From Chitinophagaceae bacterium (GTDB taxonomy: Bacteria; Bacteroidota; Bacteroidia; Chitinophagales; Chitinophagaceae), in assembly GCA_016787085.1 (NCBI GenBank), contig JAEUVJ010000053.1, positions 62,001 through 126,000 on the forward strand: a stretch of DNA of 64,000 nt, in the 5' to 3' direction. Both the position numbers and the translations under genes were made by a program. This document shows positions 16,566 through 24,745 of this stretch, piece by piece. The stretch's first letter is position 1; the number at the start of each line of letters is the position of its first letter. The notes under the pieces were generated by a model, which saw nothing but the letters and a program-made list of their open reading frames with translations, made no database searches and was not told the DNA's origin.

Positions 16566-19157
16566 TTATTTCTTTTTCTTAACGGCAGCGCTTTTCTTAG
16601 CTATTGCCTTGGTAGCAGGTTTCTTCTCTTTCTTTGTTGTGGTTTTCTTTTCCTTTTTGGCGAAGGCGCCCGGCACTTCTGCCTCAATGAACTGCTTCAC
16701 CTGTTCTAAAGTAAACTCCGCTGCATCTTCGGCGGTGTATTTGGTTTCATCTGCTTTTTTGGGCATCCTGATGATCTTTTTGCCAAACTTTATGATCGGG
16801 CCCCACCGGGCATTTTCCACGGATATCTTTTCTTCCGGCCAGCGATGTATGAAACGGTTGGCTTCCTTTTTGATCTTGGCATCTATCAGCTCATTCATCT
16901 CGGCCTGTGTCAGGTGGTCAAAGTTGTAGCGTCTTGGTACGTTGATGAACATGCCATCCCATTTGATATAGGGGCCAAAACGACCTTTGCCTTTAGTAAT
17001 GGGCTTGCTATCGTAGGTGCCGACAGGCGCATCGGCTATCTGTTTCTCCTTAATATATTGTATGGCCCTGTCCAGGTCAACCAACGCAAGGTCCGTGCCA
17101 CGGGGAATAGAAATAAATTCATCGCCCCACTTGACATACGGTCCGAAACGGCCCACATTCACAGAAATATCCTTTTCTTCATACTGACCTAATGTGCCCT
17201 GAACTGCAAACAGCTTCATGGCCTCTTCATACGTGATCGTTTCGATACTTTGCCCGGTAGGCACTTTGGCAAAACGGGGCTTTTCTGCATCATTTGCTTC
17301 CCCGATCTGTATCATAGGTCCATATCGTCCCATTCTGGCAACGACAGGCTTGCCGGACTCGGGATCTTCACCCAATACCCTTTCGCCTTTGATCCTTTCA
17401 GCCGTTTCTATTGTTTTTTCAACATCCTTTTTAAAGGGACTGTAGAAATCATCAATCATGTCATTCCACTTCATTTTGCCTTCAGCCACTTCATCAAATT
17501 CTTCTTCTATCCTGGCGGTGAAACTATAATCCATGATGTCATCGAAGTATTGCTTCAGGAAGTCAGTGACAACAAGACCGAGATCGGAGGGAAATAGTTT
17601 GGATTTTTCAGCGCCGGTGGTCTCTTGTTCTGTTACTTTATTGACGTTGTCGTTTTTCAACACAAGCACCCTGTAATCCCTGATCATTCCTTCTTTGTCT
17701 CTTTTTTCTACATACCCTCTTTTTAATATAGTAGATATGGTAGGTGCATAGGTAGAAGGACGCCCTATACCAAGCTCTTCCAGTTTTTTTACCAATGAGG
17801 CTTCCGTATAGCGAGGGAGCGGACGACTGAACCTTTCTGTGGCTTTCATTACCGTCATGGGCAATGACTGACCTATGACCAGCGGCGGTAACATTCCTTC
17901 CTGCGCTTCTTCTTCCAGTTCATCATCATCTTTGTCCTCCCTGTAAACTTTCAGAAAGCCGTCAAATTTGAGTACCTCGCCGGATGCCGTTAATTCTTCT
18001 TTATTTGTTGAAATAGAAATTTTTGCTGTTGTTTTCTCCAATTCTGCATCACCCATCTGGCAAGCCATGGTCCTTTTCCATATCAGCTCATACAAGCGTT
18101 GCCAATCCGGGTCGTCCACCGTGGTATTATTCATATAAGTAGGCCGTATCGCCTCGTGTGCTTCCTGGGCGCTTTCATTCTTGTTCTTGTACTTTCTGAA
18201 CTGGTGGTATTCCTCCCCATACATGCTTTTCACAGTACTCGTAATATCGCCGAGAGCCGTATTGCTCAGGTTCACACTATCGGTACGCATATAAGTAATG
18301 TACCCGTTCTCGTAAAGCTTTTGGGCGATCAGCATGGTCCTGGAAACACCATATCCAAGTTTTCGTGATGCCTCCTGTTGCAAGGTGGATGTAGTAAAAG
18401 GAGGGGCGGGTGAACGTTTGCCCGGTTTTACCTGTATATCTTCTACTTTGTATCCGGCGCCTACGCAGCTTTTGAGAAAAGTTTCTGCGTCTTCTGCCGA
18501 GGATTGCTTCTTTCCTTCTGCCGCAAAGGTGACATTCTTATCTGAAATGTCTTTTGCAGTGAATAAGGCCTCAATTTTAAATGTACTGGCAGGAGTAAAA
18601 GCGTTGATCTCTCTTTCTCTTTCTGCGATCAGCCTCACGGCTACACTCTGTACACGACCGGCACTCAGGTTATTCCGCATGCTCATTTTGCGCCAGAGCA
18701 CAGGGCTTAATTCAAATCCCACGATCCTGTCCAGTATCCTCCGGGCCTGCTGTGCCATTACCAGGTTCATATCCAGGCGGCGGGGATTTTCCACCGCTTC
18801 TTTAATAGCCGGTTTGGTGATCTCATGAAAAACGATGCGTTTTGTTTTTTTCGGATCAAGGCCCAGCACCTCGCACAGGTGCCAGCTGATAGCTTCTCCT
18901 TCCCGGTCCTCATCCGTTGCCAGCCACACTTCCTTACTTTTATCGGCCAGTTTCTTTAATTCATTTACTACTTTTTCTTTTTCGGGAGGGACAATATAAC
19001 GGGGTTTGAATTTTTTTTCAATATCAATGCCCATACCGGCTTTCTCCAGGTCGCGGATATGCCCGAAACAGCTCTTTACCTGGAAGTCACTCCCCAGTAT
19101 TTTTTCAATGGTTTTCGCTTTCGCAGGGCTCTCAACTATCAATAGGTTTTTCGCCAT
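16566..19157 (-). CDS. topA: DNA topoisomerase I (type IA)
   Basis: The 863-aa enzyme relaxes negative supercoils. The N-terminal Toprim domain has LLIVESPAKAKTI and the metal-binding ATDEDREGEAI. The active-site tyrosine is in ITYMRTDSVNLS. The C-terminus has no zinc fingers but four copies of a topoisomerase repeat (marked by GRYGPMIQ, GRFGPYVKW, GRFGPYIKW and ARWGPIIKF), then a Lys/Thr/Ala-rich basic tail of about 35 residues. The ATG at 19157 is chosen because AAGGAG lies at the right spacing before it, while a GTG at 19163 overlaps that site. The basic tail probably aids DNA binding (inference). Confidence 0.96.
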   Translation of the reverse strand: MAKNLLIVESPAKAKTIEKILGSDFQVKSCFGHIRDLEKAGMGIDIEKKFKPRYIVPPEKEKVVNELKKLADKSKEVWLATDEDREGEAISWHLCEVLGLDPKKTKRIVFHEITKPAIKEAVENPRRLDMNLVMAQQARRILDRIVGFELSPVLWRKMSMRNNLSAGRVQSVAVRLIAEREREINAFTPASTFKIEALFTAKDISDKNVTFAAEGKKQSSAEDAETFLKSCVGAGYKVEDIQVKPGKRSPAPPFTTSTLQQEASRKLGYGVSRTMLIAQKLYENGYITYMRTDSVNLSNTALGDITSTVKSMYGEEYHQFRKYKNKNESAQEAHEAIRPTYMNNTTVDDPDWQRLYELIWKRTMACQMGDAELEKTTAKISISTNKEELTASGEVLKFDGFLKVYREDKDDDELEEEAQEGMLPPLVIGQSLPMTVMKATERFSRPLPRYTEASLVKKLEELGIGRPSTYAPTISTILKRGYVEKRDKEGMIRDYRVLVLKNDNVNKVTEQETTGAEKSKLFPSDLGLVVTDFLKQYFDDIMDYSFTARIEEEFDEVAEGKMKWNDMIDDFYSPFKKDVEKTIETAERIKGERVLGEDPESGKPVVARMGRYGPMIQIGEANDAEKPRFAKVPTGQSIETITYEEAMKLFAVQGTLGQYEEKDISVNVGRFGPYVKWGDEFISIPRGTDLALVDLDRAIQYIKEKQIADAPVGTYDSKPITKGKGRFGPYIKWDGMFINVPRRYNFDHLTQAEMNELIDAKIKKEANRFIHRWPEEKISVENARWGPIIKFGKKIIRMPKKADETKYTAEDAAEFTLEQVKQFIEAEVPGAFAKKEKKTTTKKEKKPATKAIAKKSAAVKKKK

Positions 19158-19344
19158 ATTCACTCCTTAGTTATACAATTAGATACCGGTCTTGCGGGTG
19201 CAAAATAGAACAAGAATAATAAATTTTTCTGGTAAACATGTTTTTGTGAACGCATTTGGCACACTTCCGCTCGTCTCAAACACTTATCTGATAAGGCTTT
19301 CCGGTCAATAACAGGAGATGATTTGAAAGCAGGAAAAGATTTTT

Positions 19345-20058
19345 TTAAAATGATGTTTTCTTCTCGATGATCGCAGCCACCTGTTCGGCCCAGCGGCGAT
19401 ATTCTTTTCCTGAAGGATGCAGCCCATCTGTTGTAAGTAATAAGGTGTCTTTTGCTGCTTGCCTTGTGCCAGGTGTGATATCAATATAATGCACTTTATA
19501 TACATCGGCTACCTGTTTGTTGGCTGCATTGTACGCATCAACTTCGGCAGCGATCTGCTGTCTGTCACGCCCTTCAGCAAATGGGGTGACGCCCCAGTCG
19601 GGGATAGAGAGAACGATCACATGACCGGTATCATTTCCGGCAAATCGTATCGCTTGTTTCAATAAGGATTCAAACTCCGTGATATAATCGTTTACCGGTC
19701 TTCCCCGGTATTGGTTATTCACTCCAATTAATAATGTAACAAAATCGTACGGGGGGTGAAGTTTTGCGTTTGCAATTGCTTCAGCCAGTTCGTCCGTTGT
19801 CCATCCTGTGCGGGCAATAATAACCGGCCCGGCCATATCTATGTCTTTTTGTTTTAAAAGAGATACTGCCTGGTTAGGAAAATTATCCCGGGAGTTTACC
19901 TGCTCCCCGATAGTATAGGAATCGCCGATAGCGAGGTAGGTATAGGTCTTGTTATTCCGGTTTGCTCCCTTCATTGCAACGATGAAAATAAGGATAACCG
20001 GGAAAATGAACGCTATGATCCGTGAGGAATTAATAAGCCTGATCAATTGCTGTCTCAT
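19345..20058 (-). CDS. SGNH/GDSL hydrolase, exported or membrane-anchored
   Basis: The 237-aa protein has an N-terminal hydrophobic segment (residues 13-29), then a GDSL-type esterase domain: block I AIGDSYTIGEQV with the Ser nucleophile, block III LIGVNNQYRG with the oxyanion Asn, and block V TTDGLHPSGKEY with catalytic Asp and His. Family members hydrolyse esters or acyl groups of lipids or sugars; the substrate is unknown. It follows the alpha/beta hydrolase gene by 16 bp on the same strand, so the two hydrolases are likely co-transcribed. Confidence 0.9.
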   Translation of the reverse strand: MRQQLIRLINSSRIIAFIFPVILIFIVAMKGANRNNKTYTYLAIGDSYTIGEQVNSRDNFPNQAVSLLKQKDIDMAGPVIIARTGWTTDELAEAIANAKLHPPYDFVTLLIGVNNQYRGRPVNDYITEFESLLKQAIRFAGNDTGHVIVLSIPDWGVTPFAEGRDRQQIAAEVDAYNAANKQVADVYKVHYIDITPGTRQAAKDTLLLTTDGLHPSGKEYRRWAEQVAAIIEKKTSF

Positions 20059-20074
20059 GGTACGAAAAGACTGG

Positions 20075-20917
20075 CTACAGGAAATCCACGACCCTTTTTA
20101 TCACTTCTGTGTCCCGGTAGATCCGGCTATGCCCCAGTCCCCTGGTAATTACGAAATGGACATTCGGATGGTTTTCGGATTTTACTTTTAAGGCATCGCT
20201 TAGCGGGGTTATCATATCTTCTTCGTCATGCAGCCACAGTATTTCGGCTTTTACATCGGGCATTGTCCTCCTGACAGAAAACCAGGGGACGGTGTGTCCG
20301 CTTAGCGCTTCGATGATATGTTCAAACTCCTTCCTTACTTTGCCATCAAGAGAAAGTAATTGGAAAAAGTTAGTGATGGCCGTACTGGTTTCAGAAGAGG
20401 GGGCTATATAGGCAGCCCTGAAATTATTATCATGCGGCATTTCGGCCAAAGCAAGGCTTAAGGCAAAACCGCCGAAAGAATGACCCATATAAGAATGAAC
20501 CGGGCCATACGCTGTATGAATGTACTTAATAAGATCACGATAGGTGAGAGCAGTTACCTGTTTTCCGCTGCTGCGGCCATGGGCGGGTGCATCAAAAGCC
20601 AGTACTTCATAGCCTTTGCTGACAAAAGGTTGAATATATTTTTCAAAATTGATCACGGTTGATTCAAACCCGTGCAGGATCAGTACCTTTCTATGCCCTC
20701 CTTTGTTCCAGCGGTAGCCTGCTATATCATATTGGTGAAAGGTGAAATGAATTTGTTCGGCTTCTGTAAAAATAAGAGGCAGCTCTTTTACATCTTTTGT
20801 CGGTGGGGTACAAAATAACTGAAAGGCCTCTTCCGCCGCTTTCTTTTTGGAGATGGCAGAAAGAATTTTGAATTTTGCCCGGATATAGCCTAAAGCGAAA
20901 AGCCTGGTGAATTTCAT
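20075..20917 (-). CDS. Alpha/beta hydrolase
   Basis: The 280-aa protein has the alpha/beta hydrolase pattern: HGFESTVINFEKYI (oxyanion region), LAFDAPAHGRSSG, the nucleophile elbow GHSFGGF, the acid near ILWLHDEEDMITP, and a C-terminal His in GLGHSRIYRD. No signal peptide is present, so it is cytoplasmic. The substrate is unknown. An exact -7 promoter element ends 5 nt before its ATG, which suggests a very short or absent leader. The SGNH hydrolase gene follows by 16 bp. Confidence 0.9.
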   Translation of the reverse strand: MKFTRLFALGYIRAKFKILSAISKKKAAEEAFQLFCTPPTKDVKELPLIFTEAEQIHFTFHQYDIAGYRWNKGGHRKVLILHGFESTVINFEKYIQPFVSKGYEVLAFDAPAHGRSSGKQVTALTYRDLIKYIHTAYGPVHSYMGHSFGGFALSLALAEMPHDNNFRAAYIAPSSETSTAITNFFQLLSLDGKVRKEFEHIIEALSGHTVPWFSVRRTMPDVKAEILWLHDEEDMITPLSDALKVKSENHPNVHFVITRGLGHSRIYRDTEVIKRVVDFL

Positions 20918-20922
20918 GCAGG

Positions 20923-20930
20923 CAAAAATA
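20923..20930 (-). promoter_or_regulatory. TAnnTTTG -7 promoter element (TATTTTTG)
   Basis: This exact consensus match on the minus strand lies only 5 nt before the ATG at 20917, so the mRNA may be leaderless. Confidence 0.55.
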
Positions 20931-21004
20931 GGTTATCATGCACTCTGATATTTAATTTCGCATAGCTAAAAGCTTCTGTTAAAAACGAAAGGGTTGGAGG
21001 AAGT

Positions 21005-21769
21005 ATGGATATTGTCATCATTGGATCGGGAAATGTAGCTGCCGTTCTTGGAAGAAAATTCAGAACGGCCGGTCATACTATTCAGCAGGTGGTCAGCCGC
21101 AATGCTTCTGCTGCCAGTCAGCTGGCGTATGAGTGGGATACCGAATCCACCAATTACATCAGTCTTATCAATAAGACTGCGGATGTATATATCATCGCTG
21201 TATCTGATGATGCGATCCATAAGCTGGCTGCTGAGCTGAGACTGAATGGCAAAGTAGTGGCACATACGGCTGCATCTGTTTCCAAAGATGTACTGAAGGA
21301 TGTATCGGGACATTATGGCGTTTTTTACCCTTTACAAAGCCTGCGGAAAGAGATGAATATTTTGCCGGATGTACCGGTCTTTTTTGATGGCAGCGATGAG
21401 ATAACCAAAACGACACTGGGTAAACTTGCTCATTCTATTGCAGAAGAGAACGTAGGTGAAGCCGGGGATAATGCCCGCTTAAAACTGCATGTAGCTGCCG
21501 TCATGGTCAGCAACTTTACCAACCATATGTATACACTGGCGGAGGATTATTGCCGCAAAGAAGGACTTGATTTTGCACAATTATTGCCCCTGATCGGGGA
21601 AACAGCCTTGCGTATAAGAAGTATTTCCCCAAAGCAGGCGCAAACAGGCCCTGCCATCCGGCATGACAAGGAGACGCTTCAAAAACACCTTGACCTGCTG
21701 AAAGATCACCCCCACCTGAAAAATCTCTACGTTTTACTTACGGAAAGTATTCAGAACAGCAGCCTGTAG
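21005..21769 (+). CDS. Rossmann-like and DUF2520 domain protein
   Basis: The 254-aa protein has an N-terminal NAD(P)-binding fold (MDIVIIGSGNVAAVLGR, VYIIAVSDDAI, VVAHTAASV) and a C-terminal helical DUF2520 domain (LKLHVAAVMVSNFTNHMY, SPKQAQTGPAIRHD). The architecture is like that of ketopantoate or pyrroline-5-carboxylate reductases, but the substrate is unknown. GGAGG lies 4 nt before the ATG, which is unusually SD-like for this phylum. It heads a same-strand run that continues with ferredoxin, iscX, kdsC-like, ubiA-like, maf and DUF2851. Confidence 0.9.
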   Translation: MDIVIIGSGNVAAVLGRKFRTAGHTIQQVVSRNASAASQLAYEWDTESTNYISLINKTADVYIIAVSDDAIHKLAAELRLNGKVVAHTAASVSKDVLKDVSGHYGVFYPLQSLRKEMNILPDVPVFFDGSDEITKTTLGKLAHSIAEENVGEAGDNARLKLHVAAVMVSNFTNHMYTLAEDYCRKEGLDFAQLLPLIGETALRIRSISPKQAQTGPAIRHDKETLQKHLDLLKDHPHLKNLYVLLTESIQNSSL

Positions 21770-21819
21770 CCGGGGATATTCTTTCCCGAACAAGTAAATG
21801 GCTTTTGTTGTTTTTACAA

Positions 21820-21827
21820 TACTTTTG
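21820..21827 (+). promoter_or_regulatory. TAnnTTTG -7 promoter element (TACTTTTG) for the ferredoxin gene
   Basis: This exact consensus match lies 42 nt before the ATG at 21870, so the ferredoxin gene can be expressed apart from the DUF2520 gene. Confidence 0.5.
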
Positions 21828-21869
21828 CAGCCCATTGCAAAATGGACATACTGAACTGAAAAAAGAAAG

Positions 21870-22205
21870 ATGTACACGATCAAATTCAAGTTTGAACAAA
21901 AGGACCTGGCCCCTCTTACCCTGACGGATGTACAGGATGGTCAGAGCTTGCTGGAAATAGCGCTGACGAATGATATTGAACTTCATCATAACTGCGGCGG
22001 TGTTTGCGCCTGCACTACCTGTCACCTGTATATAGAGAAAGGAATGGAACATATAGACGAGATCAGCGACAGGGAAGAGGATTTTATTGACAGGGCCGTG
22101 AACCCCCGTTTGAATTCAAGGTTAGGGTGCCAGTCATTATTACTGGAAGGGGAAGGGGAGATAGAAGTAACGATCCCTGACCAGACACAATTTTTAGGAG
22201 AGTAA
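21870..22205 (+). CDS. fdx: 2Fe-2S ferredoxin, adrenodoxin/ISC type
   Basis: The 111-aa protein carries the plant/adrenodoxin-type cluster motif at HHNCGGVCACTTCHLYI (three Cys in C-x5-C-x2-C) with the fourth Cys in SRLGCQSLL. The pattern matches the ISC-type ferredoxins that supply electrons for Fe-S cluster assembly. The next gene is iscX, another ISC accessory, which supports that role. The other isc/suf genes are not in the window. Confidence 0.92.
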   Translation: MYTIKFKFEQKDLAPLTLTDVQDGQSLLEIALTNDIELHHNCGGVCACTTCHLYIEKGMEHIDEISDREEDFIDRAVNPRLNSRLGCQSLLLEGEGEIEVTIPDQTQFLGE

Positions 22206-22296
22206 GCCCCGGCTCCTGAAGGGGAGATATAATGTTCGCTACATTTGAAAAAATATTTATTCACTAAAATCAACAAGTCCCTTTAGGGATTTAGGG
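22206..22296. repeat. REP/BIME-like inverted pair, degenerate
   Basis: The left arm is GCCCCGGCTCCTGAAGGGGA (22206-22225). The right arm, around 22277-22296, reads AGTCCCTTTAGGGATTTAGG in the opposite sense. The arms have the same relative orientation as in the pair at 7719-7844 and enclose about 50 bp of AT-rich DNA. The element fills the gap between the ferredoxin gene and iscX. Confidence 0.55.
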
Positions 22297-22299
22297 TAT

Positions 22300-22539
22300 A
22301 TGAGTCACTTTGAACCCCCGATACACTGGAACGATCACGAAGATATCGCCCTGAAACTCTATGAGCGTTTTGGCGATGAGTTCAATGAAGGAAAGATCTA
22401 CCGCATCCGTTTTACCGATCTGCTGGAATGGGTATTACAGATTCCCGGATTTGTGGGCAAAAGAGAAGAAAGTAATGAAGGTCACCTGGAAATGATACAA
22501 AGCGCCTGGGTGTATGAGTGGCGGGACAACCAGAAGTAA
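22300..22539 (+). CDS. iscX: Fe-S cluster assembly protein IscX
   Basis: The 79-aa protein matches IscX/YfhJ: IHWNDHEDIALKLYERF at the start, then RFTDLLEWVLQIPGF with the conserved winged-helix-like helix, SNEGHLEMIQSAWVYEW, and acidic residues thought to contact IscS and iron. IscX tunes cysteine desulfurase activity in model bacteria. It is slightly longer than the E. coli protein (66 aa), with N- and C-terminal extensions. Its place next to a ferredoxin supports the call. Confidence 0.9.
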   Translation: MSHFEPPIHWNDHEDIALKLYERFGDEFNEGKIYRIRFTDLLEWVLQIPGFVGKREESNEGHLEMIQSAWVYEWRDNQK

Positions 22540-22544
22540 ACCTC

Positions 22545-22562
22545 AAACCCCTGAAGGGGCTT
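22545..22562. repeat. Single CCCCTGAAGGGG palindrome
   Basis: A compact palindrome, CCCCTGAAGGGG, sits in the 23-bp gap between iscX and the kdsC-like gene, directly before the ATG at 22563. It shares the core of the inverted-pair repeats. Confidence 0.5.
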
Positions 22563-23084
22563 ATGAACAATAATCAGTTATTCAGGTCAATTAAAGTATT
22601 CATCTTAGATGTAGACGGTGTGCTTACCGATGGTACTGTATTAGTACTGGAGAACGGGCTACAGGCAAGGAGAATGAGTATAAAAGATGGATTTGCTTTA
22701 CAACTGGCAGTAAAAAGTGGTTACCAGGTCATTATTGTTTCAGGCAGCAGCCCTTCCCCGGTGGTGGACCGTTTGACCAAACTGGGTATTACTGATATTC
22801 ACATGTCTGTTCTTGACAAGCGGTCCTTTATCGAAGATTTTATTTCCAAAAACAAATTAAGGCAGGAAGAGATATTGTTCATGGGCGATGACCTGCCTGA
22901 CCTGCCGGCCATGGCTGTTGTTGGTCTTTCAGCCTGCCCGGCGGATGCAGCGGCTGAAATAAAAGAAGCCGTCAGGTATATATCCCCGCTTAACGGTGGC
23001 GATGGCTGTGTACGTGATGTCATTGAAAAAGTGTTGAAACAAAATGGCCATTGGCATTTTCACCCGGAGGTTGCCTCCCGCTGA
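22563..23084 (+). CDS. kdsC: KdsC-type HAD phosphatase (3-deoxy-D-manno-octulosonate 8-phosphate phosphatase)
   Basis: The 173-aa protein is a capless HAD phosphatase of the KdsC group: motif I FILDVDGVLTDGT (Asp16 nucleophile, Asp18), motif II IIVSGSSPSP, and motif III LFMGDDLPDLPAM. KdsC removes phosphate from KDO-8-phosphate in lipopolysaccharide core synthesis. KdsA and KdsB are not nearby, so a related sugar-acid phosphatase is possible. The first ATG after the iscX stop is used; the longer reading from 22518 overlaps iscX. Confidence 0.87.
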   Translation: MNNNQLFRSIKVFILDVDGVLTDGTVLVLENGLQARRMSIKDGFALQLAVKSGYQVIIVSGSSPSPVVDRLTKLGITDIHMSVLDKRSFIEDFISKNKLRQEEILFMGDDLPDLPAMAVVGLSACPADAAAEIKEAVRYISPLNGGDGCVRDVIEKVLKQNGHWHFHPEVASR

Positions 23085-23143
23085 CGGGTCAATTTGATGC
23101 ACCTGCTCTGTCATTTTCTTTTTATCTTTCACAAATTTTAGCC

Positions 23144-24082
23144 ATGAGATTGATAGCAGCCTTCTTCCGACTGATACGACTGCCCAATCTCCTTTTCATT
23201 GCCCTCACGCAGTCGCTGTTCCAGTTCTGCATTTACCTGCCGCTGTACCCGGATGCGATGAGCCAGCAGGATATTATATGGTTTGTATTGTTAGTACTGG
23301 CATCTTTGTTTATTGCCGCAGCCGGGTACATCATCAATGATTATTTTGATATTAATATTGATGAAGTGAACAAGCCGCAAAAAATGGTCGTGGACAAGAT
23401 CATTCGCAGGCGCTGGGCCATTGCCTGGCATTTTATGCTGAGTGTTGCCGGCATCCTGCTGACGGCATTGGCCGTTCCCCTCAGGGAAAAATGGTACCTG
23501 GTATTGGTTAATATTGCCTGTGTGGCATTGCTGTGGCTGTATTCTACCCGGTTTAAAAAAGGCCTTTTGATCGGGAACGTGGTGATCTCTTTACTCACCG
23601 CCTGGACGATACTGATCGTTTTTTTCTCAAAGTTGTCTTTGGATAATGCATTTGCTCCCGGCAGCAGCAGCCAGCCTAAGTTTTTCCGGTTTGCATTTTT
23701 GTATGCCGGTTTTGCCTTTATCATTTCGCTGGTACGGGAAGCAGTCAAGGACATGGAAGATATAAAAGGGGATGAGAAATACGGGTGCAGGACCATGCCC
23801 ATCGTATGGGGCATCAATGCTACCAAAGTATATGTGGCCGTATGGCTGATCGTATTGATCGTGATGCTGCTGATCATCCAGGTATACATTCTCCAGTTTC
23901 AGTGGTGGTGGCCGGTAGTATACACATTGTTGCTGATCATTTTGCCGCTGGGATATATTTTTAAAAAATTATACAGAGCCTCATCCCCGGAAGATTATCG
24001 CTGGCTGAGTAACCGGATCAAATGGGTGATGCTCTCCGGCATTCTTTCGATGGTCTTCTTCTATTTCTACCTCTATCTATGA
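23144..24082 (+). CDS. UbiA-family prenyltransferase
   Basis: The 313-aa membrane protein has about eight or nine hydrophobic helices and the two Asp-rich motifs of UbiA enzymes: NDYFDINID (N65-D73), which binds prenyl diphosphate through Mg2+, and a second site at KDMEDIKGDEKYG. In Bacteroidota such genes are often called geranylgeranylglycerol-phosphate geranylgeranyltransferase-like, but the acceptor may be a quinone precursor or another aromatic. The ATG at 23144 starts just before the first helix; the longer reading overlaps the previous gene. Its TGA stop overlaps the maf ATG (ATGA), so the two are translationally coupled. Confidence 0.9.
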   Translation: MRLIAAFFRLIRLPNLLFIALTQSLFQFCIYLPLYPDAMSQQDIIWFVLLVLASLFIAAAGYIINDYFDINIDEVNKPQKMVVDKIIRRRWAIAWHFMLSVAGILLTALAVPLREKWYLVLVNIACVALLWLYSTRFKKGLLIGNVVISLLTAWTILIVFFSKLSLDNAFAPGSSSQPKFFRFAFLYAGFAFIISLVREAVKDMEDIKGDEKYGCRTMPIVWGINATKVYVAVWLIVLIVMLLIIQVYILQFQWWWPVVYTLLLIILPLGYIFKKLYRASSPEDYRWLSNRIKWVMLSGILSMVFFYFYLYL

Positions 24083-24645
24083 AAAAAATTATACTGGCCT
24101 CCCAATCGCCGCGACGGAAACAATTATTGGAATGGGCCGAAGTACCGTTTGAAATAGCCGTAATGGAAACGGATGAAAGATTCCCGCCTGGCCTGTCGCC
24201 GGAAGAAGTAGCTGTTTATATTGCCAGGAACAAGGCATTGGCGGTGCAGGAGCAAAGAAGTCATGACGAGATCATATTAGCGGCGGATACGATCGTTGTA
24301 CTGGGAGAATCCATCATCGGCAAGCCCGTTCACCGGGAAGAAGCCGTGAGTATCTTACTGGCTTTATCCGGCGAGAAGCACCGGGTGGTCACTGGTGTAG
24401 TGATCAGACAAGGTGAGAAGGAGATTGCTTTTGCTGATGTTACTGAAGTCGGTTTTCATGACCTTACCATTGAGCAGATCGAGTTCTATGTTGACAAGTA
24501 CAAGCCTTACGATAAGGCCGGCGCCTATGCTATCCAGGAATGGATAGGTGTAATAGGAATTAAATCAGTCAATGGAGATTTCTACAACGTGATGGGCCTG
24601 CCTGTCAGCAGGGTAGTACAGGAACTGAAGAAGTTTGGGGTTTAA
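24079..24645 (+). CDS. maf: Maf-family nucleotide pyrophosphatase
   Basis: The 188-aa protein has the Maf signature SQSPRRKQLLEWA at the N-terminus, then ETDERFPPG, ARNKALAV, AADTIVVLG with the catalytic Asp, the IGKPVHREEA segment, and the C-terminal DKAGAYAIQEW and FYNVMGLPVS. Maf proteins hydrolyse non-canonical or surplus nucleotides such as dTTP/UTP to monophosphates and affect division in some bacteria. The start overlaps the UbiA stop by 4 bp (ATGA). Confidence 0.93.
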   Translation: MKKIILASQSPRRKQLLEWAEVPFEIAVMETDERFPPGLSPEEVAVYIARNKALAVQEQRSHDEIILAADTIVVLGESIIGKPVHREEAVSILLALSGEKHRVVTGVVIRQGEKEIAFADVTEVGFHDLTIEQIEFYVDKYKPYDKAGAYAIQEWIGVIGIKSVNGDFYNVMGLPVSRVVQELKKFGV

Positions 24646-24717
24646 AGTGTAAGGGTGTTATTGCGGAACCGGTTAAAGGTATGGCGAACTCTCCGGAAAG
24701 TGCAATAACTTTAAACC
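24639..24717. repeat. Long bulged inverted repeat between maf and DUF2851
   Basis: GGTTTAAAG and, after a roughly 10-nt bulge, TTATTGC (left arm 24639-24664) pair with GCAATAACTTTAAACC (24702-24717). About 37 nt lie between the arms. The T-tract is poor, so this may be a structured RNA or a regulatory hairpin rather than a terminator. Confidence 0.55.
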
Positions 24718-24745
24718 TGTAACATTAAACCTTAAACCCTTTGGC

